Notes: generated by a model from the letters alone, not told the origin. A DNA stretch of 64,000 nucleotides from Ilyomonas sp965247435 (GCA_965247435.1 OZ252019.1:1302001-1366000), one strand, 5' to 3'. Numbered from the stretch's first letter, positions 51,175-60,569 are shown. Made by a program: numbers and translations.

Positions 51175-51525
51175 AATAACACACCGGTGACCTTTTTAAT
51201 TTCATAAACATTGTTCATGATCAACAAAAAATCATGTAGTGATTATTACGAAATGCTGTAAAATAACGGGCAATACCAAAAAGCGGGAAGAGTTACAATG
51301 GCAACGCCTTTAACAGCGGAGCTTTTTCAGCAAATGACGGAGCTGTACTTTACTGCAACATATAGCAACCCAATGCCTTACAGATCGGGCGATAACTGAA
51401 TTCTTTTACCCAACAGACATACAAACAGTTAGAAACTTTCGAAGCTTAAAATTTGCTTTAGACTTATACATACAACCGCATTTTCTATAGTTTTTTATAA
51501 ACTTTGTAATCTTAATATCCATCCA
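51175..51525. other. Intergenic region, 351 bases
   Basis: Contains a 33-codon ATG frame (51298-51399, MATPLTAELFQQMTELYF and on) with no recognisable homology; not called as a gene. Otherwise A/T-rich. Confidence 0.3.
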
Positions 51526-53175
51526 ATGTCGTTATATAGCACTACAAGAGTTCAAGACATAACACGCAGGTCTTTGAACCCGCGAACCCGTAACATTTGT
51601 ATCGAATACAAGTTATTCACCGTGCGGGATATCTGGAATTATTATCAGTCGCACTATAGTTTCGACAGGCTAAGCGGCGTAGGTAGAAAAGGAAACAAGC
51701 AACTCACAAGAATTTGTACCAAAGTGGCAGATATGATGCGGGCAGAAGCCGCCGTTAAGCGTAGTGTTATTACTCCCGTTGCTGCTATCGCAAGTCCTGC
51801 TGCCGTTGCTGCTCCGGCTCCGGCTGTACCTCCTGCGGCGCCCGCTCCTGCTCCGGCACCTCTTTTCCTTCCCGCTAAAAATTTCAGTATTGTAACGTTT
51901 TTCCATTCACTGGATGCCAGCGCAAAAAAAGTAGCGGAAAGTTTTTATAACCGGTATGTACAACAGCTTAGGTGGACCGGACAGCAAACGTTGGATGCGC
52001 TGTGTAAAGGTCTTACGCTCGAAGCGCTGATCAATAGCCTTTCGGCAAAGCCCTCCCGCTTTCAACCCTATTATGAAACAACAAGGGGCCGAAACAGCGA
52101 AATTGGAAAAATGTTGCAGGCTATTAAATCGTTTTATGCAAGCGAAACATTTGCGCTGTGTGTACAAAATCCGCCGCTTACCTTACTGCGGCTGCAGATG
52201 AATGCGCTGTTGGCAACCGACAGTATTAGTATGGATGGGTTTTTAACTCTTCACTTCGATAAGCTGGAGAGCGGCGAATTTCCGTTAGGCGCATTTATAG
52301 ATGCAGTTATAAATGCGAATACTGTATTACATTCGGGCACCCGGCATGTGCTGCATAGTGCTTGCTTCTCCTGTGCGGCAGGCACGCTCATTTCTTCTGA
52401 ACAGGTAGCCCGTAATATGCGGGTTGGCCAGGAAAAAATGTGGCGGATGCTGGAAGAAAAAGAGGTTTTCCGGTTGGTGAGAAGCGCAGTAGCGCTGTTA
52501 CAAAATTATGGCTTTACCATCCCGCCGCGATACATTTTACCCGAAACGCCCTTTCATGTATGTGAAGGGATACCAGGCATCAATCCCCGCTCGTTCGGTG
52601 ATTTGTTTATACTTAAACTTTTTAACCCTGCTTATCTTGTGTTTCAATATAAGGTAAAACAAAGTACAGCATCAATGCTAATAGAGCCCTGGCTGCCGGA
52701 GCAGTTTGATATAACACTGTTTTTAACGGCAATCAACCGGCTGCAGAGCGAATGTATAACGGAGGCATACACGATAGATCTTATTGAATTTATGGCTCCG
52801 TATTATAAGACCAATTTATTTCCTGAAGGACAAAAGCGGTTGTATCACACCATGGTATCTCTGATACTGCAGGCATACAATTTAGCCGCTAGCGACGACG
52901 GAGAACTGGAACTGAAAAGGACAAGTAAAATACAAACCTGGGAGCACCTGTATGATATTATAAAAGAAAGAAACAGGCCATGTAATACCGGCGACCTCCA
53001 AGATGCATTGGAAAAGCTGGATGTTCACGTGAGCCTGCAAACGATCCGGCAGAACGTATATCAACGGGACGAGATTTTTAAAATTTTTTATCCCGGCGGG
53101 TACGGCTTGCAGGAGTGGCAATCGGACTACAGCTTTATCCGTAGGGCAACACAAGCCATGACCATCGTGGAATAG
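51526..53175 (+). CDS. Multi-domain protein with alpha-CTD-like, sigma-4-like and HARE-like parts
   Basis: 549 residues, cytoplasmic. Residues 16-66 (SLNPRTRNICIEYKLFTVRD, then FDRLSGVGRKGNKQLTRI) follow the helix-hairpin-helix pattern of the RNA polymerase alpha C-terminal domain. Residues 81-117 are a Pro/Ala linker. Residues 145-200 (LRWTGQQTLDALCKGLTLEA, YETTRGRNSEIGKMLQAI) look like a second copy. Residues 286-312 (GTLISSEQVARNMRVGQEKM) resemble a sigma region-4 HTH. Residues 471-531 (TWEHLYDIIKERNRPCNTGD to FYPGGYGLQEW) resemble a HARE/RNAP-delta-like winged helix. All family calls are by eye. Together they suggest a protein that contacts DNA and RNA polymerase. No close neighbour to infer a regulon. 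Confidence 0.7.
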   Translation: MSLYSTTRVQDITRRSLNPRTRNICIEYKLFTVRDIWNYYQSHYSFDRLSGVGRKGNKQLTRICTKVADMMRAEAAVKRSVITPVAAIASPAAVAAPAPAVPPAAPAPAPAPLFLPAKNFSIVTFFHSLDASAKKVAESFYNRYVQQLRWTGQQTLDALCKGLTLEALINSLSAKPSRFQPYYETTRGRNSEIGKMLQAIKSFYASETFALCVQNPPLTLLRLQMNALLATDSISMDGFLTLHFDKLESGEFPLGAFIDAVINANTVLHSGTRHVLHSACFSCAAGTLISSEQVARNMRVGQEKMWRMLEEKEVFRLVRSAVALLQNYGFTIPPRYILPETPFHVCEGIPGINPRSFGDLFILKLFNPAYLVFQYKVKQSTASMLIEPWLPEQFDITLFLTAINRLQSECITEAYTIDLIEFMAPYYKTNLFPEGQKRLYHTMVSLILQAYNLAASDDGELELKRTSKIQTWEHLYDIIKERNRPCNTGDLQDALEKLDVHVSLQTIRQNVYQRDEIFKIFYPGGYGLQEWQSDYSFIRRATQAMTIVE

Positions 53176-53209
53176 CCAGCGCTTTTTACCTGTCCGTTTA
53201 TCAATCCTT

Positions 53210-53875
53210 TTATTCCATACTTCCCTTTCTGTGCAATTGGAAATAGCGGTAAGAGTAAACAACCGGAACGAGGGTGATAATGCCCGTAATGATCATCATG
53301 ACGGTGAATGCATACTGCGCGGAAATTAAAAGGGTGGTAATAGTAATAAGGAGACCTCCCGCAAACCAAAGCTTGCCGGCAAGCTGGTGCGTTTTCCGCC
53401 ATGTATCTGCATCTTCTAATGTCCACGGCGTACGGATGCCCACAAAGTAATTTGGCTTTATACTGAACATCAGGTTGCCGAGACAGGCGAAGAATAGCCC
53501 GAGCACCGGGAACAATATTTTGGTAAGCACAAAGCCATTATTAACGGCCGAATAGATGATGATGATATTGATTACTGTAAACAGCGCCACTATGGCCAGT
53601 GCCATCTTCTGCATCGCTTCTTTCGATTGGTTAGCCGCCTTTTTCGGGTCTAAGTGCTGAATATTGTTCAGCAATAAATACATACCAATACACATTGCCG
53701 ACAGGAATGCTACGATCAGCAGGAAAGTTGTTTTCGAACTGTAGCCATCCGGTTTGCCATCGAAGGAAAAATGGGTGGCAACCGTTTGCGGCAGCGCATT
53801 GTAAACGACGCCCGCATAGATAAGCGGAATGATAGTGAGTATGATTACAAGGATTAAGAAGTGATTGTTTTTCAT
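53210..53875 (-). CDS. SdpI-family membrane protein
   Basis: 221 residues from ATG 53875, six predicted helices. It starts as a DUF1648-type module (FLILVIILTIIPLIYAGVVY, then TVATHFSFDGKPDGYSSK) and ends as an SdpI module (GNLMFSIKPNYFVGIRTPWT, DADTWRKTHQLAGKLWFAGG). SdpI in Bacillus subtilis protects against the SdpC toxin and sequesters the repressor SdpR at the membrane. The gene is 4 bases downstream of an ArsR-type repressor gene, the sdpRI arrangement. No toxin gene is nearby. Confidence 0.93.
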   Translation of the reverse strand: MKNNHFLILVIILTIIPLIYAGVVYNALPQTVATHFSFDGKPDGYSSKTTFLLIVAFLSAMCIGMYLLLNNIQHLDPKKAANQSKEAMQKMALAIVALFTVINIIIIYSAVNNGFVLTKILFPVLGLFFACLGNLMFSIKPNYFVGIRTPWTLEDADTWRKTHQLAGKLWFAGGLLITITTLLISAQYAFTVMMIITGIITLVPVVYSYRYFQLHRKGSME

Positions 53876-53879
53876 ATTA

Positions 53880-54146
53880 TTACTTTTTAGCGGGTTTGTT
53901 GAATTGTAATAGCCAGGTAAGAATCTCATCAATAACGGTTGTATTGATAGCATAATAAATGAACTGTCCCTGCCTCGAAGCAGTCACTAATCCAGCCTGT
54001 TTTAAAAGGTCTAAATGATGCGAGATGCTGGGTTTGGAAATGGCAAATTTATCTGCTATATCACCCGCAGTAAGGTCGCTTTTTTTCAGCAGCTCCAGAA
54101 TGTCTCTTCTTGTGCTATCGTTTAGTGCTTTGAAGAGAATATTCAT
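53880..54146 (-). CDS. ArsR/SdpR-type transcriptional repressor
   Basis: 88 residues, one winged helix: MNILFKALNDSTRRDILELL at the start, then DLTAGDIADKFAISKPSISH with the recognition helix, HHLDLLKQAGLVTASRQGQF and the wing-to-helix IYYAINTTVIDEILTWLL. The ArsR metal site CVC is absent, which fits the SdpR-type group that senses a membrane partner instead. It precedes sdpI by 4 bases and has a perfect palindrome before its start, so autorepression is likely. Confidence 0.93.
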   Translation of the reverse strand: MNILFKALNDSTRRDILELLKKSDLTAGDIADKFAISKPSISHHLDLLKQAGLVTASRQGQFIYYAINTTVIDEILTWLLQFNKPAKK

Positions 54147-54159
54147 GCTTTATGATTAT

Positions 54160-54183
54160 ATATTTAGACAAATGTCTAAATAT
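54160..54183 (-). promoter_or_regulatory. Operator palindrome for the SdpR-type repressor
   Basis: Two 11-bp arms, ATATTTAGACA and TGTCTAAATAT, separated by AA, 13 bases before the repressor start. Size and A/T flanks match an ArsR-family dimer site overlapping the promoter. Confidence 0.8.
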
Positions 54184-54323
54184 TATTTTAAATAGCATCA
54201 TAAAAATTATTCAACTGTTTCGGAAGAGCTGCATCCGGCCGTCAGCAACATGTTGATAAGCCAATGTAAACGAGGTGGTAAGTTGTTTAACCTGCAACCT
54301 ATTTTACAGGACGTACAACTTTT

Positions 54324-55046
54324 CTATCTCCCTATAATTTTATGATGTATCAGTGCTAAAAAAGGCAGCCGGTAAGTATCGCCAAGAATAATTTCTGCTT
54401 TTACATTTTGCAGTAAAATTTTATTTCCTTCCAGTCCTGTTATACGCGATAATGGGATAATAAAACTTTTGTGTACCCTTATAAACTGGCTTACAGGCAA
54501 TTGCATTTCAAGGTCCTTCATGCCGGTTGATACCAATGTGCTTTTGCCTCCATGGTGTATAGACACATAATTTTTAACGCCTTCTATATAATCTATTTCA
54601 GATAAATTGATGCGCTGCACTTTGCCTTTTACACCCGTTTTTACAAACACATAATCATCTTCTTTGCCGGCTGTACCTGCAAGCGGCTGTGCGTTAATTG
54701 CTGTATTTACTTTTTGTGCGGCAGCCAGGAAACGCGGGTAAGATATTGGCTTGAGTAAATAATCTGTTACGTCTAATTCATATCCGTCCAATGCATATTG
54801 GCTATACGCCGTAGTAAGTATAACCTTACACCTGCCTTTTATAGCCTTAATAATATCAAGGCCGGATACATTAGGCATTTGAATATCGCAAAAGAGCAAT
54901 TGCACGGTCTCTTCGCCCAATATTTTTAATGCCTCGGCTGGTTGTGTGGTTGTATTTACAAGGTGCAGAAAAGGCGTTTGCTTTATATGATGTACCAGTA
55001 CATCTATCGAGTATTGCTCATCATCCAGCACCAGGCAATTAATCAT
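54324..55046 (-). CDS. LytTR-family response regulator
   Basis: 240 residues. Receiver domain 1-120 with LDDE acidic pair, phosphoacceptor Asp54 in LLFCDIQMPNVSG, Thr/Ala switch TTAYSQYA and Lys in YLLKPIS. LytTR DNA-binding domain from about 135 (DDYVFVKTGVKGKVQRINLS, IDYIEGVKNYVSIHH, FIRVHKSFIIPLSRI). 5 bases downstream of the LytS-type kinase. LytTR regulators bind paired direct repeats; the targets may include this operon itself. Confidence 0.96.
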   Translation of the reverse strand: MINCLVLDDEQYSIDVLVHHIKQTPFLHLVNTTTQPAEALKILGEETVQLLFCDIQMPNVSGLDIIKAIKGRCKVILTTAYSQYALDGYELDVTDYLLKPISYPRFLAAAQKVNTAINAQPLAGTAGKEDDYVFVKTGVKGKVQRINLSEIDYIEGVKNYVSIHHGGKSTLVSTGMKDLEMQLPVSQFIRVHKSFIIPLSRITGLEGNKILLQNVKAEIILGDTYRLPFLALIHHKIIGR

Positions 55047-55051
55047 TTGTG

Positions 55052-56161
55052 CTATCTTTTTAGATGGTAATGAATTCTCATAATGGTGGTAAAAAACAAT
55101 TCATCGTCTTTCGTTTTCAGACTGAAGTGTTCGCCATAAACCTGTCTCAGCCGTTGCCTTGTGTTGTCTAACCCGATACCTGTTCCAGGCTCTTTAATGC
55201 CACCTTTCTTTTTGTTGTGGCAGTACAATTCCAGGTTTTCATCATGTACGGTTATCTGTATCGTAGCCGGATAAGCAGGATTATTTGTTTCGCCATGCTT
55301 AAATACATTTTCTATAACTGTTATCATGGTTAGCGGCACAATGCTGATATTATTTGTATTGCCTTCCGTATTAAAACTAATAAACAGGTTGTCTTTGTAC
55401 CGAAGCCGGTTCAACTTTATCATATTTTGAATGTGGTTGATTTCATTATTCAACGGCACTTCATCTCGAAGCTGCTCTTCTCCTGATTGCAGTGAGTAGC
55501 GCATGATTTCAGATAGGGTAAGAATACCTTCTGCCAGTTCATCTGAGTGAGTTAAAGAACGCGCATAAAAAAAATTAAGTGTATTGTATAAAAAATGCGG
55601 ATTGATTTGCGAACGCAGAAAAGCATTTTGTAGCCGGATATTTTTTAATTCTTTTTCCATTTTTTCAGCTTCCATTTTTTTATTTTCATGCTGCAATAAA
55701 TTAATCTGCGTTTCTTTTTTGCTGATGTTAACGGCCAGTACATACGCCAGTGCATACATGAAGAACGGAATGAAAAAATGGAATGAGCTTAATGTAAGAA
55801 GCTTATAAAAATCATTTGCCGTTGGCGCATCCCGTACTTTCAGGTAAGAAAACAAATGGAAAGCGGCATCAGACAAAATAATCGTGCTCAGCAGCACTGA
55901 TAAAATACCGGCTGATGCAGTGATCCGCTTTCCGGCGTGGAAAATTTGTAAACAGACAACCAGGCTGTAAAAAGTTAAAACAGACACTGATAAGCTATAC
56001 AAAGAAAAAAGTAACTCACCGGATAGCTGGCCTTGTTTCCTCAGCTCATCTGAAAAAAGGATAAGGTAGATGTTATCATATATGGCATACAACAGCCAGC
56101 CTGCACAATGCCATAGAATAAGCCTTTTATTTTTTTTTAAATTTTGAATTAATAGTAGCAT
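55052..56161 (-). CDS. LytS-type sensor histidine kinase
   Basis: 369 residues. The N-terminal 150 residues contain four to five membrane helices (LILWHCAGWLLYAIYDNIYL and on), then a short coiled coil (LLQHENKKMEAEKMEKELKN), the His-box QINPHFLYNTLNFF, the N-box MITVIENVFKHG and the G-box GTGIGLDNTRQRL. No periplasmic sensor domain, so the signal is probably membrane-related or intramembrane. It lies 18 bases after the erythromycin-esterase-like gene and 5 before the regulator, making a three-gene operon. Confidence 0.95.
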   Translation of the reverse strand: MLLLIQNLKKNKRLILWHCAGWLLYAIYDNIYLILFSDELRKQGQLSGELLFSLYSLSVSVLTFYSLVVCLQIFHAGKRITASAGILSVLLSTIILSDAAFHLFSYLKVRDAPTANDFYKLLTLSSFHFFIPFFMYALAYVLAVNISKKETQINLLQHENKKMEAEKMEKELKNIRLQNAFLRSQINPHFLYNTLNFFYARSLTHSDELAEGILTLSEIMRYSLQSGEEQLRDEVPLNNEINHIQNMIKLNRLRYKDNLFISFNTEGNTNNISIVPLTMITVIENVFKHGETNNPAYPATIQITVHDENLELYCHNKKKGGIKEPGTGIGLDNTRQRLRQVYGEHFSLKTKDDELFFTTIMRIHYHLKR

Positions 56162-56179
56162 TGCGCAGGCCTGTAGGGT

Positions 56180-57991
56180 TTAATTTGTAAGCATAAAAGA
56201 ATGCGCGGCAGATGTGGTCTTGCAAAACACGATACCGTCAAATAAGCTGTTTAATACACCGTAATACTTATAATCATTTTCACCATCCGGCTTTACATAG
56301 CCAATATCCAAATGCTTCATTGGTACACGCAGCCAGGATGCTTCTTTTTGTTTCAACGAATTATTTTTCATGGATAAAAAGTAAAGACTCTCCTTTGCTT
56401 TTGCCAATATATACTCATACGTTCCCTGGTAAGCTTTTTCAAAGCTACAGGCATTCCACTTATTTTGTTCTGCCTGTAAAGCAAGATATTTTCCCTCCGA
56501 AGATGTAAAGCCAATAGGAACATATTTTTCTTTGAATGTTTGCTTTAACCAGGCGCCCATCGTTTTTACACCTGCAGAATAGTTACTGATATGGAAATTG
56601 TGCGCCCAAATCATTAGTTTGTCGCCGGGATGAAAAGCTGTGTAGTACCGGATGTTATCTGCCATGCAACTATCCCTGTCGCCCACAAAAAATTTTACCT
56701 GCAACCACTGCCGGCAAATGCGGACATACGTTTCCAAAGTAAAGAATGTTTCCCTGTTCAATATGTTTTCTTTCTTCTCCTTATTCAATAATGAATCCAT
56801 GCCCTTTAATTGTAACCCTAAGTTAATTGCCGATGCAGTTGTTATGCTATCACTAATCCGGCTGCTGTCTGCATACAGCAATGCCTGCAGGCTACTGTCT
56901 ATCTTCAACATTTGGTTCAGAATATTCTTACTGTTTTTTACGCCATAGTCTCTCAACTGTTGTCTTGCCATTTTTATGTGCATGCCTTCTTCATCCATGC
57001 CCGTAAACTTCACTTTGCGCGCATGGGTGGTGTTATAATCCCGGATCCATTGCAGCATGGCAGCAAATTCTTCCGATTTCCACGCCTGGTAAAACGGCAG
57101 TTTCAGCAGGCTTTCTTTTATCGGTGCAGAGGAATCGTTTATAATCGCATTCATCGAATCGCAGGTAGCAATGTTGTCTTCCAGCACAACGGTAGTAAAT
57201 CCTTTTTGGGTTACTAAATATTGAAGCAACTTTAGCTTAAAGCGAAGCGCTTCGCTGGTGCCATGCGTAGGCTCGCCGATGCCAACAACGGTTGCATCGT
57301 TACACAAGCTGCTCATTGCTTCCATATCGGTTAATCCTTTATCACCATCTACGGAAGAGAGCGGATGCAGGTTGGCGTTCAGCCACCGGATGTTCGCTGC
57401 GCCGGGTTCGTACGTTGCACCGGCCGGGTCGCTTACCAGCTTGCCGTTTACTTTGAGTGTAATATCATCAAACCAGGCCCGTGCTTTGCCATCGTTTTCG
57501 GCGCCATAGTAAAAGCCATACCATGGCTTATTGTTGTCCGGTATAAATGTTACCTGAACCTGTTGCCATTGCCCGTTAATTTTTGATGGATGTGCAAAAG
57601 CTTGTATGGTTGTATCTCCCATTACACTTTGAACAAAAATACCGGCAGCAGAATCAATATTTGTTTCCCGTTTTATCCAGCCGCTTAGTTCAATACTTTT
57701 AATTTTTTCAGATGATGAAAGCCCATAGCCGTTATATACAACAGCATTACTGTCTGCACTTGCACTGTTGTAAGCGCTGCCATCAATCATCACAGAAAAC
57801 CTGCCGCTATGCTGTTCTAAAGAATCGGCTTTTATGATGTAATTGTTTCCTGTGTTTACTTCCGTCCAGTCTCTTGGTAGGTGTTCAATGTTTATCGTTT
57901 CAAAACTGCCGTTTACGGTTTCCTGCGAATGGCAAAAGAGGCTCATCAATACAGCAAAAATGCACAGTGCTTGTTGAATACTTTTTTTCAT
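56180..57991 (-). CDS. Exported erythromycin-esterase-like protein with N-terminal jelly roll
   Basis: 603 residues from ATG 57991. MKKSIQQALCIFAVLMSLFC with HSQ is the signal peptide. Residues 27-185 form a carbohydrate-binding-like beta sandwich (VNGSFETINIEHLPRDW, ELSGWIKRETNIDSAAGIFV, RAWFDDITLKVNGK). The erythromycin-esterase superfamily domain follows: VVGIGEPTHGTSEALRFKLK, VVLEDNIATCDSMN and LMIWAHNFHISN. These enzymes act by acid-base catalysis with conserved His/Glu. As an exported two-domain form, it is more likely a glycan or lipid esterase-like protein than a macrolide resistance enzyme. First gene of the operon with the LytS/LytTR pair. Confidence 0.88.
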   Translation of the reverse strand: MKKSIQQALCIFAVLMSLFCHSQETVNGSFETINIEHLPRDWTEVNTGNNYIIKADSLEQHSGRFSVMIDGSAYNSASADSNAVVYNGYGLSSSEKIKSIELSGWIKRETNIDSAAGIFVQSVMGDTTIQAFAHPSKINGQWQQVQVTFIPDNNKPWYGFYYGAENDGKARAWFDDITLKVNGKLVSDPAGATYEPGAANIRWLNANLHPLSSVDGDKGLTDMEAMSSLCNDATVVGIGEPTHGTSEALRFKLKLLQYLVTQKGFTTVVLEDNIATCDSMNAIINDSSAPIKESLLKLPFYQAWKSEEFAAMLQWIRDYNTTHARKVKFTGMDEEGMHIKMARQQLRDYGVKNSKNILNQMLKIDSSLQALLYADSSRISDSITTASAINLGLQLKGMDSLLNKEKKENILNRETFFTLETYVRICRQWLQVKFFVGDRDSCMADNIRYYTAFHPGDKLMIWAHNFHISNYSAGVKTMGAWLKQTFKEKYVPIGFTSSEGKYLALQAEQNKWNACSFEKAYQGTYEYILAKAKESLYFLSMKNNSLKQKEASWLRVPMKHLDIGYVKPDGENDYKYYGVLNSLFDGIVFCKTTSAAHSFMLTN

Positions 57992-58376
57992 ATACTTACT
58001 TTGAACACAAAAGAAGAGTAGTGTATATGCAGTAACAACAAAATATAACAAACACCTTTTTTATCTGTACCAACGGGCATATTGTAAACACATGCAGTAT
58101 AATACTGAAAACAAAAAGAAGCGGGATAACCTTTGGGAAAAGAATATGTCACCATAAAGCCTGGCGCCTTATTCTATAAAAACAGGCATGGTGAAATGAG
58201 GTAGTGTTTTACAGGTTTAATAATTAATTTATCAAAGACCTGCCGGTAAATGCAGGTAATAAAAATGAAAGGAGGTGTGCCGGGCGGGTTTCGTAGTATT
58301 AATCCTGCTTTCTCCCCTTCCCCTGAATGAAAAAACCGTTGCTTTATTGCACCATACAACTATAAACAAACCGGAA
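57992..58376. other. Intergenic region, 385 bases
   Basis: Holds the promoter side of the esterase/LytS/LytTR operon. At 58300-58325 CTTTCTCCCCTTCCCCTGAA resembles one side of a dispersed-type repeat also seen near 60670. No gene supported. Confidence 0.35.
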
Positions 58377-60569
58377 TTAATCACCCGGATGATAGGTACG
58401 TTCTGCCTGCTTCAGCACGTCTTCTTTATAAAACAGCACATCTTTAAAATTACCCCCGATATAACCTGCGGCCTGGTCGGTATAATGCGGAGACTTCGGG
58501 TCAAACGACTGGCCGCCGGTGATGATAGATTTCGCTTTGATCCTCTCTCCAAACTCTACACAGGCAATAAAGGAATTGCCATACAAACCATAGCGCTTTT
58601 TAGTGTTTGCAAAACGGCGGGCGCTAAAGGCGGGGATCGAACCAAAAGCTGCCGGCGCAATGCCAACGGGCAGGCTTGGTCTTGCATCATCAAATACGCC
58701 ACCGGAAGGGCGCTGGTACCTGTTCTCTTCGCCCCAGGCAACGCGCCAGGTACCGAAACGTTGTTGCAGGTCTTGTAATGTTTGGGCTAACAGATTCAGT
58801 ATTGCTACCGGTGTTGTGGTTTGCAGGGTAGCAGCCAATTGTCCAACAACATCGGTTGCCTTGTACGGGTTAACGGGCGGCTTCTCTTCGTCCAGAAAAC
58901 GATAGCCAAATTCAATGGCAAAGGTTGTGGCAACGGATGTATCAGCCGAGTATTTATTCCAGCTTCTTAGCAACTCAATAGCTTCACCCAAAGATTTTCT
59001 GAGTGTATCGTTTGACGGCAGGACATCGTATGCCGTAAATAAAGGCGGCAACAGCGAATCGAAAGCGGCGAGGTAGTGGTTATAGCCAATGTTGCGAATC
59101 ATTTTATCAATCGTAAGATTATCCGCTTCACTTAATAAATGAGCAGCATTCAAACCGCGAAAATTCTCGCCGTCCGGCGCCATATACACGAAGTATTTTT
59201 CCTGCTCCGGACTGCTGCTGCCCGATACGGTAAAAGGCGTAGCATTACAGTTCTGAATAAAGCCCGCAGCCGGGTTATAGACATGCACAATGCTGTCCAA
59301 TGCAAACGCACCTTTCCAATCTGTGGCCGATGTGCTGCCATCAACCGGCAAACTATAATCGTATTTTATATTACGCCGTGGTACAAAGTTGCCATGCCAG
59401 TAGGCAATGTTGCCTTTATAATCTGCAAACACGGTATTGTCGGAGGTATTGGAGCGCAGGTTCATCACCTCCTTAAAATCTTCAAAGCCTTTTGTTTTGG
59501 TGCGCAGCCACGATTGTTCCAGCGCTGTAAGCGAGCGGTTGTTTTCGCGCAGGCTTAACCACTGTCCCCTACGGCTGCCCATCACGGGCCCGTGAATGGT
59601 ATAAAAAGCAGTAAAGGTTTGTTGGGTTGTGTGATTGCCTTTTTTATAATAAATAACAACCGGCCTGGTCTTTACGGGTACTAATTGATCGTCGTATTTT
59701 ATATATATCGAATCACTTTTTTTTACCGCTGTTTCCATAAATAAATCAGCAACATCGGTTGCGCCGGAAGTGTGCATCCAGCCGCAGTATTGGTTAAAGC
59801 CCTGAAATACAAAGAATGTTCCCCACGTAACCGCACCATATACATTGAGACCTTCTTCGCTTACCATTTGTACTTCGGAGCGATAGTAAAAGCTTACATG
59901 CGGATTGATATATAAGATCGCTTTTTTAGAAGCTGTTTTAGAAGGCCCCACGGCAAAGCCATTCGAGCCCGTCGGGTCGTTGCGGAATAATGAACTTTTC
60001 TTTTCGCTGAAAGCTACGCTGCTGTCTTTGGCAGGATACAGCGCCTTCATATCAGCAACCGTAATACCGCCGTCCTGCGTGGCCGAAATGCTGCCATTGG
60101 TGCGCAGCAGCGCAAACCAGGGCTCGAAATGCGTAAGTACGGCAGGCTTTACATCCGGGTGTTTAAAGAGATAATAATTAACACCATCGGCGGCCGCATC
60201 CAATAGTTTCTTCATCCAGGCAGGGCTGTTCTTATAATCCTGTATTGCAGCAGCCGTATCATAGATCAAACGCATTTCGAGATCGTCGTACAGGCGGCTT
60301 TCTCCATATATTTCCGACAGGCGGCCAAGCATTTCGAGATTATTTTCTTCTACTTTCTGAAAGCTTTCTTCACATTGCGCATAAAGCAAACCAAATACGG
60401 CATCGGCGTCGGTTTTTCCATAGATATGCGGCGTCCCCCAACGGTCGCGGATAATGGTTACGCGTTGCGATTCGGCTTTGTATTTGGCTATTATCTGTTC
60501 CGTTAGTTGTTGCGAAAAAGATAACAGGGGCAGGCAAAACAAAAATAGTTGTACGATGGTGCGGTTCAT
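58377..60569 (-). CDS. Penicillin-acylase-family Ntn hydrolase
   Basis: 730 residues from ATG 60569. MNRTIVQLFLFCLPLLSFSQ is the signal peptide. The alpha part has TIIRDRWGTPHIYGKTDADA and LLYAQCEESFQKVEENNLEM, the classic start of the family. The autoprocessing site is DPTGSNGFAVGPS, Ser becoming the N-terminal nucleophile. The beta part has ILYINPHVSFYYRSEVQM, GAVTWGTFFVFQGFN, and near the end FGTWRVAWGEENRYQRPSGG. Periplasmic acylase cleaving an acyl amide: candidates include acyl-homoserine lactones (quorum quenching), penicillins or N-acyl amino acids. Choice between these is not possible here. Confidence 0.93.
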   Translation of the reverse strand: MNRTIVQLFLFCLPLLSFSQQLTEQIIAKYKAESQRVTIIRDRWGTPHIYGKTDADAVFGLLYAQCEESFQKVEENNLEMLGRLSEIYGESRLYDDLEMRLIYDTAAAIQDYKNSPAWMKKLLDAAADGVNYYLFKHPDVKPAVLTHFEPWFALLRTNGSISATQDGGITVADMKALYPAKDSSVAFSEKKSSLFRNDPTGSNGFAVGPSKTASKKAILYINPHVSFYYRSEVQMVSEEGLNVYGAVTWGTFFVFQGFNQYCGWMHTSGATDVADLFMETAVKKSDSIYIKYDDQLVPVKTRPVVIYYKKGNHTTQQTFTAFYTIHGPVMGSRRGQWLSLRENNRSLTALEQSWLRTKTKGFEDFKEVMNLRSNTSDNTVFADYKGNIAYWHGNFVPRRNIKYDYSLPVDGSTSATDWKGAFALDSIVHVYNPAAGFIQNCNATPFTVSGSSSPEQEKYFVYMAPDGENFRGLNAAHLLSEADNLTIDKMIRNIGYNHYLAAFDSLLPPLFTAYDVLPSNDTLRKSLGEAIELLRSWNKYSADTSVATTFAIEFGYRFLDEEKPPVNPYKATDVVGQLAATLQTTTPVAILNLLAQTLQDLQQRFGTWRVAWGEENRYQRPSGGVFDDARPSLPVGIAPAAFGSIPAFSARRFANTKKRYGLYGNSFIACVEFGERIKAKSIITGGQSFDPKSPHYTDQAAGYIGGNFKDVLFYKEDVLKQAERTYHPGD

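Noticed and set aside
51298..51399. 33-codon ATG frame before the multi-domain protein
   Set aside because: No homology, no ribosome-binding or promoter signal; chance length.
51760..51880. GCTCCGGCT-like repeated triplets
   Set aside because: These encode the Pro/Ala linker of the protein at 51526; codon-level repetition, not a DNA repeat element.
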